This document shows, piece by piece, positions 57,291-64,000 of a stretch of DNA of 64,000 bases. Below the pieces are notes generated by a model. The model did not search any database and was not told the origin of the DNA. It saw only the letters and a list, made by a program, of their open reading frames with translations. The translations under genes and the position numbers were made by a program. Positions within the stretch are counted from its first letter, which is position 1, and every line of letters begins with the position of its first letter. The DNA comes from Pseudomonas sp. MRSN 12121 (lineage in GTDB: Bacteria > Pseudomonadota > Gammaproteobacteria > Pseudomonadales > Pseudomonadaceae), in assembly GCF_000931465.1 (NCBI RefSeq), contig NZ_CP010892.1, positions 1,240,001-1,304,000 of the forward strand, written 5' to 3'.

Positions 57291-58073
57291 ATGAGTGAGC
57301 AACCAGCGGCCTGCCGCATCAAAGTCGAGGCCTTGGCCGATGCATTCCAGGCGCAGGCGGCGCACTGGGCACAGCGACTGGGGCTGCCGTTGCAGGTCGA
57401 GGAGGCTGAATTCGCCTTGCAGGTCGGCGAGCAGGGCTTGCAGTTGCAGCAGCTCGGGGCCGACGCGCCGGGGCCGGTGCGGGTGGATTTCGTCGAAGGC
57501 GGCGCGGCGCACCGACGCCTGTATGGCGGCGGTAACGGGCAGATGATCGCCAAGGCCGTGGGGATCGCCCAGGGCGTGCGTCCGCGGGTGCTGGATGCCA
57601 CGGCGGGGCTGGGCAAGGACGCGTTCGTCCTGGCCAGCCTGGGTTGCGAGATGAGCCTGATCGAGCGCCAGCCCTTGATCGGCGCCTTGCTCGAGGACGG
57701 CCTGGCGCGCGCCGGCGAGGATTTCGAGGTGGCGCCGATCGTGGCGCGCATGCACCTGCTCAAGGGCAACTCGATCGAGGTCATGCGCAACTGGGAAGGC
57801 GAACCGCCCCAGGTGATCTACCTGGACCCGATGTTCCCGCATCGGGAAAAGACCGCGCTGGTGAAGAAGGAAATGCGCCTGTTCCGGCCCCTGGTCGGCG
57901 ATGACCCGGATGCCCCGGCACTGCTGGAGGCGGCCCTGGCCCTGGCCAGCCACCGGGTGGTGGTCAAGCGCCCGCGCAAGGCGCCCTGCATCGAGGGGCC
58001 CAAGCCGAGCCACGCGCTGGACGGCAAGTCCAGCCGCTACGATATCTATCCGAAGAAGGCGCTCAAGGCCTGA
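57291..58073 (+). CDS. rsmJ: 16S rRNA (guanine1516-N2)-methyltransferase RsmJ
   Basis: RsmJ methylates G1516 of 16S rRNA. The 260-residue product ([20 protein letters not shown]) carries the SAM motif [34 protein letters not shown] and the [11 protein letters not shown] motif characteristic of RsmJ, and ends with [10 protein letters not shown]. Length and gene order beside a mexL-type regulator agree with P. aeruginosa. Start ATG 57291 is fixed by the family N-terminus rather than the upstream open frame. Confidence 0.94.
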   Translation: MSEQPAACRIKVEALADAFQAQAAHWAQRLGLPLQVEEAEFALQVGEQGLQLQQLGADAPGPVRVDFVEGGAAHRRLYGGGNGQMIAKAVGIAQGVRPRVLDATAGLGKDAFVLASLGCEMSLIERQPLIGALLEDGLARAGEDFEVAPIVARMHLLKGNSIEVMRNWEGEPPQVIYLDPMFPHREKTALVKKEMRLFRPLVGDDPDAPALLEAALALASHRVVVKRPRKAPCIEGPKPSHALDGKSSRYDIYPKKALKA

Positions 58074-58139
58074 TGAGGGGAAGGCCCTCCTGGCCTTCGA
58101 GCTTGCTCGCGATAGCGCCAGACCGGCCGGCACCCAGTC

Positions 58140-58784
58140 TCAGGCCAGCCCCGGCCGATACGCCCGCATGAACAACCCCACCACTTCCCGCACATGCGCC
58201 TCGGCGGCTTCGGCGCTCAAGGGCTCGCCGTAGCCGTAGAGCAGGCGAAAGTTCGCCGCGCCCTTGAGCAGGCAGAAGAAGTGCTCGGCGGCATGGTGGG
58301 GCTTGTCGATGCTCAGCGCGCCGCTCTGGTCGATCCGGGTCAGCAGCCGCTCCATGCCCTGCAGCATGTGTTGCGGCCCGGCTTCGAAGAAAATCTGCGA
58401 GAGCTTCGGGTCCTGGCTGCCCTGGGTCATGATCAGGCGGTGCAGGTTCAAGGATTCTTCGCTGTTGATCAGCAGGTGAAAGCCCCGTGCGATGTTCAGC
58501 AGCACGCTTTCGATCGGCTGGCCGGCCGGCAGCTCGAAGATCAGCGTCGGCAGCTGCTCCTCGCACTTGGCCATGACCGCGGCGGAGAACAGCGTCTCCT
58601 TGTCGTTGAAGTGGCTGTACACCGTCAGCTTGGAAACACCGGCTTCGGCCGCCACCGCGTCCATGCTGGTGTTGGCGTAGCCATTGCTGAGGAACAGGTT
58701 TTTCGCGGCTTCGAGGATGGCCTGGCGTTTTGCCAGATCCTTGGGCCGACCCGGGCCGTTCGAGGTAGAAATATTGTCGGACAT
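58140..58784 (-). CDS. mexL: TetR-family repressor, MexL-like
   Basis: The 214-residue product from ATG 58784 has a TetR helix-turn-helix (RQAILEAAKNLFLSNGYANTSMDAVAAEAGVSKLTVYSHFNDKETLF in parts) and is close to the length of MexL. It is divergent from the mexJK-like efflux genes with a 93-base spacer, as in P. aeruginosa, where MexL represses mexJK and itself. The reverse frame is open far upstream over mexJ, but that is not coding. Confidence 0.88.
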   Translation of the reverse strand: MSDNISTSNGPGRPKDLAKRQAILEAAKNLFLSNGYANTSMDAVAAEAGVSKLTVYSHFNDKETLFSAAVMAKCEEQLPTLIFELPAGQPIESVLLNIARGFHLLINSEESLNLHRLIMTQGSQDPKLSQIFFEAGPQHMLQGMERLLTRIDQSGALSIDKPHHAAEHFFCLLKGAANFRLLYGYGEPLSAEAAEAHVREVVGLFMRAYRPGLA

Positions 58785-58877
58785 TCTTCGCTTTAATACT
58801 GGACTGGTGAGTTTGCTATTAATAACATACCCGCCAGTATAAATATTCGAAGCACCCTTAGCGAAAGGTCCCTCACC
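58785..58877. promoter_or_regulatory. mexL-mexJ intergenic operator/promoter region
   Basis: The divergent spacer holds the inverted repeat ATACTGG (58796-58802) and CCAGTAT (58834-58840), separated by 31 bases, plus a TATTAATA palindrome (58817-58824) between them. The symmetry and placement suggest binding by the MexL-like repressor to overlapping promoters. Confidence 0.55.
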
Positions 58878-59978
58878 ATGTTCCGCTATGCCTTGCCCCT
58901 CGCCCTGCCAGTCAGTCTGGCCATCCTGCTGTCCGCCTGCGGTCATGAAGAAGCCGCGCAAACCACCGTCCGCCCGGCCATGGTGGTACAGCCGGAGCCC
59001 GCGGCCCAGGCGATGGACAGCTATCCCGGCGAAGTCCGCGCGCGCTACGAGCCGGACCTGGCGTTCCGGATCGGCGGCAAGGTCAGCCGACGGCTGGTCG
59101 AGGAGGGGCAACGGGTGAAGGCCGACCAGCCCTTGGCCGAACTCGATCCGCAGGACGTGCGCCTGCAACTGGAAGCCACCCGGGCGCAGGTGGCGGCGGC
59201 CGAGGCCAACCTGAACCTGGTGCGGGCCGAGCGCGACCGCTACAAGACCCTGATGGACCGGCAGATGGTCAGCCGTTCCCAGTACGACAACGCGGAAAAC
59301 CTGTACCGCTCGGGCGAGGCCCGGCTCAAGCAGATCAAGGCCGAATTCGACGTGGCCAGCAACCAGGCCGGCTATGCCGTGCTGCGAGCGCCCAAGGATG
59401 GCGTCATCGCTCGGCGCACGGTCGAGGTCGGCCAGGTGGTCGCCGCCGGCCAGACGGTCTTCACCCTGGCCACCGATGGCGAGCGTGAAGTGCTGATCAG
59501 CCTGCCGGAGCAGGGTTTCGGCCGTTTCCGCATTGGCCAGCCGGTGTCGGTGGAACTGTGGAGCCAGCCCGACCAGCGCTTTGCCGGGCAGATCCGCGAG
59601 TTGTCGCCGGCCGCCGATCCGCGTTCCCGGACCTTCGCCGCCCGTATCGCCTTCACCGCCGGCAAGGTGCCGGCCGAGCTGGGGCAAAGCGCCCGGGTCT
59701 TTATCCAGGCCGCGGCCAGCGTGCCGCTCTCGGTTCCGCTGTCGGCGGTGACCGCGGAAAACGGTGCCGCCTATGTCTGGCGGGTGGATGCCGGCAATAC
59801 CCTGAAAAAGACCCCGGTGCGCCTCGGTGCCTTCGGCGAGAAGAGCGTGCCGGTGCTCGAGGGCCTTGGCGTCAGCGACTGGGTAGTGGCGGCCGGCGTG
59901 CATGTGCTCCATGAGGGGCAGCAGGTGCGTCCGGTGGATCGCTCCAACCGCGTGGTCAATCTGGCGGCCAAGGAGTAA
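58878..59978 (+). CDS. mexJ: RND efflux periplasmic adaptor, MexJ-like
   Basis: The 366-residue product has a lipobox LSAC (Cys21), so it is a lipid-anchored membrane fusion protein. It shows the lipoyl/barrel-sandwich parts (DLAFRIGGKVSRRLVEEGQRVKADQPLAELD and APKDGVIARRTVEVGQVVAAGQ in pieces), a coiled-coil hairpin between them and a beta-barrel C-terminal part. Length matches MexJ. It links the pump MexK to an outer-membrane channel encoded elsewhere, since no such gene is present here. mexK starts 6 bases after it. Confidence 0.9.
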   Translation: MFRYALPLALPVSLAILLSACGHEEAAQTTVRPAMVVQPEPAAQAMDSYPGEVRARYEPDLAFRIGGKVSRRLVEEGQRVKADQPLAELDPQDVRLQLEATRAQVAAAEANLNLVRAERDRYKTLMDRQMVSRSQYDNAENLYRSGEARLKQIKAEFDVASNQAGYAVLRAPKDGVIARRTVEVGQVVAAGQTVFTLATDGEREVLISLPEQGFGRFRIGQPVSVELWSQPDQRFAGQIRELSPAADPRSRTFAARIAFTAGKVPAELGQSARVFIQAAASVPLSVPLSAVTAENGAAYVWRVDAGNTLKKTPVRLGAFGEKSVPVLEGLGVSDWVVAAGVHVLHEGQQVRPVDRSNRVVNLAAKE

Positions 59979-59984
59979 TCCCCG

Positions 59985-62900
59985 ATGGGTTTCAATCTTT
60001 CCGCATGGGCATTGCGCAACCGCCAGATCGTGTTGTTCCTGATGCTGTTGCTGGCGGTGGTCGGGGCGTTGTCCTACACCAAGCTGGGGCAGAGCGAGGA
60101 CCCGCCTTTCACCTTCAAGGCCATGGTGATCCGCACCAACTGGCCGGGCGCCACGGCGCAGGAGGTGTCCCGGCAGGTGACCGAGCGCATCGAAAAGAAG
60201 CTGATGGAAACCGGCGAGTACGAGCGGATCGTCTCGTTCTCCCGCCCGGGCGAGTCCCAGGTGACCTTCATGGCCCGCGACTCGATGCATTCGGCGCAGA
60301 TCCCCGAGCTCTGGTACCAGGTGCGCAAGAAGATCAGCGACATCCGCCAAACGCTGCCGCCGGGAATCCAGGGGCCCTTCTTCAACGATGAGTTCGGCAC
60401 CACCTTCGGCAATATCTACGCGTTGACCGGCGAGGGGTTCGATTACGCGGTGCTCAAGGACTACGCCGACCGGATCCAGATCCAGCTGCAACGGGTCAAG
60501 GACGTGGGCAAGGTCGAGCTGCTGGGCCTGCAGGACGAGAAGGTCTGGATCGAGCTGTCGAACGTCAAGCTGGCGACTCTCGGCCTGCCGCTGGCGGCGG
60601 TGCAGCAGGCGCTGGAGGAACAGAACGCGGTGTCCACCGCCGGTTTCTTCGAGACCGGCAGCGAGCGCTTGCAATTGCGCGTGTCCGGCAACTTCCAGAG
60701 CGTCGAGCAGATCAGCAATTTCCCGATCCGCGTGGCCGACCGCACCTTCCGCATCGGTGACGTGGCCGATGTGCGCCGCGGTTTCAACGATCCACCGGCG
60801 CCGCGCATGCGCTTCATGGGCCAGGACGCGATCGGCCTGGCGGTGGCCATGAAGGACGGCGGCGACATCCTGGTGCTGGGCAAGGCGCTGGAGCTGGAGT
60901 TCGCCCGGCTGCAGAACACCCTGCCGGCGGGCATGGAGCTGCGCAAGGTGTCCGATCAGCCGGCCGCGGTGAAAACCGGCGTCGGCGAGTTCGTCCGGGT
61001 GCTGGTGGAGGCCCTGGCAATCGTGTTGCTGGTGAGCTTCTTTTCCCTGGGCGTGCGCACCGGCATGGTGGTGGCCCTGGCGATTCCGTTGGTGCTGGCG
61101 ATGACCTTCGCCACCATGTATTACCTGGGGATCGGCCTGCACAAGATTTCCCTGGGGGCGCTGGTGCTGGCCCTGGGTTTGCTGGTGGACGATGCGATCA
61201 TCGCGGTGGAGATGATGGCGATCAAGATGGAGCAGGGCTACGACCGGCTCAAGGCCGCCAGCTATGCCTGGACCAGCACCGCGTTCCCGATGCTCACCGG
61301 CACCCTGATCACCGCGGCGGGTTTCCTGCCGATCGCCACGGCGCAGTCTGGCACCGGCGAGTACACCCGTTCGATCTTCCAGGTGGTGACCATCGCCCTG
61401 CTGGCGTCCTGGGTCGCCGCGGTGGTGTTCGTGCCTTATCTGGGCGAGAAGCTGCTGCCGGACCTAGCCAAGCTGCATGCGGCCAAGCACGGCACCGCCG
61501 ACGGCCAGCCGGACCCGTACGGCACGCCGTTCTATCAGCGGGTGCGGCGGATGGTGGAATGGTGCGTGCGCCGGCGCAAAACCGTGATCGCCCTGACCGT
61601 GCTGCTGTTCATCGCTTCGGTGATGCTGTTCCGGTTCGTGCCGCAGCAGTTCTTCCCGGCTTCCGGGCGCCTGGAACTGATGGTCGACCTGAAATTGGCG
61701 GAAGGCGCGTCCCTGAGCAACACCGCCGAGCAGGTCAAGCGCCTGGAAGCGCTGCTCAAGGATCACCCGGGCATCGACAATTACGTGGCGTACGTCGGCA
61801 CCGGTTCGCCGCGCTTCTACCTGCCCCTGGACCAGCAACTGCCGGCGGCGAGCTTTGCCCAGTTCGTGGTGCTGGCCAAGACCATCGAGGAACGGGAAAG
61901 CCTGCGCAGCTGGCTGATCGAAACCCTGGACGAACAGTTCCCGGCCTTGCGTTCGCGGGTCACCCGGCTGGAGAACGGCCCGCCCGTGGGCTACCCGGTG
62001 CAGTTCCGCGTCACCGGCGAACATATCGAGGAAGTCCGCGCCCTGGCGCGCAAGGTGGCGGCCAAGGTGCGCGAGAACCCGCATGTGACCAACGTGCACC
62101 TGGATTGGGAAGAACCGAGCAAGGTGGTCTACCTCAATATCGACCAGGACCGGGCCCGCGCGCTGGGCGTGAGCACGGCCAACCTGGCGAAGTTCCTGCA
62201 AAGCTCGCTGACCGGGTCCAGCGTCAGCCAGTACCGCGAAGACAACGAGTTGATCGAGATCCTGCTGCGCGGCACCCGGCATGAGCGTACCGAGCTGTCG
62301 TTGCTGCCGAGCCTGGCGGTGCCCACCGACAACGGCAAGAGCGTGGCGTTGTCCCAGGTCGCGACCCTGGAGTACGGCTTCGAGGAAGGCATCATCTGGC
62401 ACCGCAACCGCCTGCCGAACGTGACCATCCGCGCCGACATCTACGGCAAGGAACAACCGGCGACCCTGGTACAGCAGATCCTGCCGACCCTGGAGCCGGT
62501 GCGCGCCGAACTGCCGGACGGTTATCTGCTGGAGGTGGGGGGCACCGTGGAAGACTCCGCCCGCGGGCAGAACTCGGTGAAGGCCGGCGTGCCGCTGTTC
62601 ATCGTGGTGGTGTTGACCCTGCTGATGCTGCAACTGCGCAGCTTCTCGCGCACGGCGATGGTGTTCCTCACCGCGCCGCTGGGGCTGATCGGGGTGACCC
62701 TGTTCCTGATGGTGTTCCGCCAGCCGTTCGGGTTCGTGGCGATGCTCGGCACCATCGCGCTGTCGGGGATGATCATGCGCAACTCGGTGATCCTGGTGGA
62801 TCAGATCGAGCAGGACATCCGCGCCGGGTTGCAGCCGTGGCAGGCGATCATCGAGGCGACGGTGAGGCGTTTCCGGCCGATCGTGCTGACCGCGCTGGCG

Positions 62901-63050
62901 GCGGTACTGGCGATGATCCCGCTGTCGCGCAGCGTGTTCTTCGGGCCGATGGCGGTGGCGATCATGGGCGGGCTGATCGTGGCGACGGCGCTGACGTTGC
63001 TGTTCCTGCCGGCGCTATATGCGGCGTGGTTCCGCGTCAGGAAAACCTGA
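59985..63050 (+). CDS. mexK: RND efflux transporter, MexK-like
   Basis: This proton-driven inner-membrane pump of 1021 residues has twelve expected membrane segments and two large periplasmic loops. The proton-relay Asp pair is in LALGLLVDDAIIAVEMM. Other RND parts are QSEDPPFTFKAMVI near the N-terminus, RNSVILVDQIEQDI and the C-terminal GLIVATALTLLFLPALYA. In P. aeruginosa MexJK exports triclosan and, with OprM, erythromycin; substrates here are inferred only. It ends before a REP pair. Confidence 0.92.
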   Translation: MGFNLSAWALRNRQIVLFLMLLLAVVGALSYTKLGQSEDPPFTFKAMVIRTNWPGATAQEVSRQVTERIEKKLMETGEYERIVSFSRPGESQVTFMARDSMHSAQIPELWYQVRKKISDIRQTLPPGIQGPFFNDEFGTTFGNIYALTGEGFDYAVLKDYADRIQIQLQRVKDVGKVELLGLQDEKVWIELSNVKLATLGLPLAAVQQALEEQNAVSTAGFFETGSERLQLRVSGNFQSVEQISNFPIRVADRTFRIGDVADVRRGFNDPPAPRMRFMGQDAIGLAVAMKDGGDILVLGKALELEFARLQNTLPAGMELRKVSDQPAAVKTGVGEFVRVLVEALAIVLLVSFFSLGVRTGMVVALAIPLVLAMTFATMYYLGIGLHKISLGALVLALGLLVDDAIIAVEMMAIKMEQGYDRLKAASYAWTSTAFPMLTGTLITAAGFLPIATAQSGTGEYTRSIFQVVTIALLASWVAAVVFVPYLGEKLLPDLAKLHAAKHGTADGQPDPYGTPFYQRVRRMVEWCVRRRKTVIALTVLLFIASVMLFRFVPQQFFPASGRLELMVDLKLAEGASLSNTAEQVKRLEALLKDHPGIDNYVAYVGTGSPRFYLPLDQQLPAASFAQFVVLAKTIEERESLRSWLIETLDEQFPALRSRVTRLENGPPVGYPVQFRVTGEHIEEVRALARKVAAKVRENPHVTNVHLDWEEPSKVVYLNIDQDRARALGVSTANLAKFLQSSLTGSSVSQYREDNELIEILLRGTRHERTELSLLPSLAVPTDNGKSVALSQVATLEYGFEEGIIWHRNRLPNVTIRADIYGKEQPATLVQQILPTLEPVRAELPDGYLLEVGGTVEDSARGQNSVKAGVPLFIVVVLTLLMLQLRSFSRTAMVFLTAPLGLIGVTLFLMVFRQPFGFVAMLGTIALSGMIMRNSVILVDQIEQDIRAGLQPWQAIIEATVRRFRPIVLTALAAVLAMIPLSRSVFFGPMAVAIMGGLIVATALTLLFLPALYAAWFRVRKT

Positions 63051-63058
63051 TGCGTCCC

Positions 63059-63144
63059 TTGTAGGAGCGGCCGGTCGACGCTCGATTGCCCGCGATAGCG
63101 TTCAGTCAGGTAGAACGCAATCGCGGGCAAGCCTCGCTCCTACG
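63059..63144. repeat. REP doublet after mexK
   Basis: TTGTAGGAGCGGCCGGTCGA opens a variant unit that ends ATTGCCCGCGAT; the inverse ATCGCGGGCAAGCCTCGCTCC lies at 63120-63140. It sits in the gap between the convergent mexK and DUF4197 genes and may also protect or end transcripts. Confidence 0.82.
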
Positions 63145-63155
63145 GGGGGATGGGG

Positions 63156-63845
63156 TTACAGGCTGCCGAAGACCTTCTTCGCCAGGCTGGTGGCTGCCGC
63201 CGCCGGGTTCTGGCGGATGGTCGCTTCCTGCTTGCCGATCATCTCGAACAGGCCGTTGAGCGCTTGTTCGGTCACGTAGCCTTCGATATTCGCGTTCTTC
63301 GCATCCAGCACGCCGAGGGTCGCGGCCTGGCCGGTGAACGAGTTGTATTGCTTGGCCAGGCCGACCTTGTCGGTGGCCTGCTTGACGATCGGCAGGAACT
63401 TCAGGCGGATCTGCTCGCGGCTGGTCTTGCTCAGGTACTGGGTGGCGGAGTCGTTGCCGCCCTTGAGGATGCCCTTGGCGTCTTCCACGCTCATCTTCTT
63501 CACGGCATCCACCAGCAGCGCCTGGGCCTGTGGCACGGCGGCCTCGGCGGCCTTGTTCATGCTGGTCTCGAGCTCCTCGACCTGGGCGCCCATGCCGAAC
63601 TGTTTCATTTTCTTCGCCACTTTGCCGAGGCTGCCCGGCAGTTCGATGCGCACGTCCGGGTCATTGCTGAACCCGCCGGGCGTGCCCAGTTGTTTGACCG
63701 CCACCTGGGCGCCCTGGGTCAGGGCATCCTTGAGGCCGCCGGTGGCGTCTTGTTGCGACAGGTCGCCGAGCGACAGCGCCAGGGCGCTGGCGGACATCAG
63801 CAGGCCCGCGCAGAGGCTGGTGAAGCGAAGGGAGGAACGGAGCAT
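63156..63845 (-). CDS. DUF4197 family periplasmic protein
   Basis: The 229-residue product from ATG 63845 (AGGAAG upstream) has a signal peptide (MLRSSLRFTSLCAGLLMSASALA). The mature part starts LSLGDLSQQDATGGLKDALTQGAQ and includes GFSNDPDVRIELPGSL and ALNGLFEMIGKQEATIRQNP, matching DUF4197, a family of unknown function. A partial gene lies upstream in the same direction with a 25-base gap. Confidence 0.85.
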   Translation of the reverse strand: MLRSSLRFTSLCAGLLMSASALALSLGDLSQQDATGGLKDALTQGAQVAVKQLGTPGGFSNDPDVRIELPGSLGKVAKKMKQFGMGAQVEELETSMNKAAEAAVPQAQALLVDAVKKMSVEDAKGILKGGNDSATQYLSKTSREQIRLKFLPIVKQATDKVGLAKQYNSFTGQAATLGVLDAKNANIEGYVTEQALNGLFEMIGKQEATIRQNPAAAATSLAKKVFGSL

Positions 63846-63870
63846 GGCAGCTTCCTTTCGATAAAGAGGA

Positions 63871-64000
63871 TCAGCGAACGGCGTCGACACGGATTTTCAG
63901 CGGCTGCGGATCGCTGCCGTCGAGCTTCACGCCGTTATGTTCGGTGGTGATGAACAGCAGCTTGCCGGCCACTTCGATACGCGCACTGACCGAGTAGCGA
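63871..64000 (-). CDS. 3' end of a gene, possibly a YbaY/YscW-type lipoprotein (partial)
   Basis: Only the last 42 codons are in the window; they end ...LKIRVDAVR before TGA at 63871. The segment RYSVSARIEVAGKLLFITTE resembles the C-terminal strand of YbaY-type lipoproteins, but too little is visible to be firm. Confidence 0.4.
   Translation of the reverse strand, partial: RYSVSARIEVAGKLLFITTEHNGVKLDGSDPQPLKIRVDAVR

Noticed and set aside
58140..61142. A 1000-codon open frame on the reverse strand covering mexL, mexJ and part of mexK
   Set aside because: Only the last 214 codons look like a protein (TetR). The rest is His/Gln/Ala-rich shadow of the forward pump genes, produced by GC-biased codon use.

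Overview
The window reads as chromosome of a GC-rich fluorescent pseudomonad, probably of the P. fluorescens / P. chlororaphis / P. protegens lineage. The evidence is dense genes with strong GC3 bias, a complete wsp operon next to prfB-lysS, an LptF-type OmpA lipoprotein, a MexL/MexJK-type efflux locus, and scattered REP elements of the 'GTAGGAGCGAGGCTTGCCCGCGAT' type. From memory, the order antiporter-xerD-dsbC-hom-thrC ... recJ ... wsp-prfB-lysS ... lptF ... ppc-adk-tsaB ... rsmJ-mexL-mexJK follows P. aeruginosa PAO1, so most of the window is core genome with accessory blocks set in. I see no insertion sequence, prophage, CRISPR array, rRNA or tRNA.

Layout. 1-6.3 kb: a truncated Na+/H+ antiporter, xerD, dsbC, and the threonine pathway genes hom and thrC. 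6.3-11.9 kb: a Roc-like signalling block with a BvgS-type hybrid kinase, a REC-EAL protein, and a convergent NarL/BvgA-type regulator; the EAL protein has lost catalytic residues. 12-15 kb: a small DUF3509 gene followed by a highly structured RNA candidate, a periplasmic binding-like protein and a CaiB-type CoA transferase. 15-21 kb: YaeQ, RecJ, a XenA-like old yellow enzyme, the glucan protein OpgD and a GNAT acetyltransferase. 21-30.5 kb: two overlapping small membrane proteins, then a one-direction polyamine/GABA cluster (LysR regulator, aldehyde dehydrogenase, YdcSTUV-like ABC transporter, PatD-like dehydrogenase).

30.7-43 kb: a DUF533 protein, the complete wspA-B-C-D-E-F-R surface-sensing operon that makes c-di-GMP, prfB with its programmed frameshift, and lysS. 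43-49 kb: a TetR regulator, two lipoproteins, a QEGLA/DUF1704 putative metallopeptidase, and the lptF envelope-stress pair behind a sigma22(AlgU)-like promoter. 49-58 kb: ppc, adk, tsaB, small and DUF72 proteins, a PEP mutase-family enzyme, an extensin-like protein, a protein with a tandem 61-residue duplication, and rsmJ. 58-64 kb: mexL divergent from mexJK, a DUF4197 protein and the 3' end of a further gene.

Two c-di-GMP-linked systems sit about 20 kb apart: Wsp, which makes the messenger through WspR, and the Roc-like module, whose EAL protein probably no longer degrades it. The points most worth following up are the degenerate RocR, the structured RNA candidate at 12.65-12.76 kb, the HExxxH signature of the QEGLA protein, the tandem-duplicated small protein, and the AlgU-like promoters.
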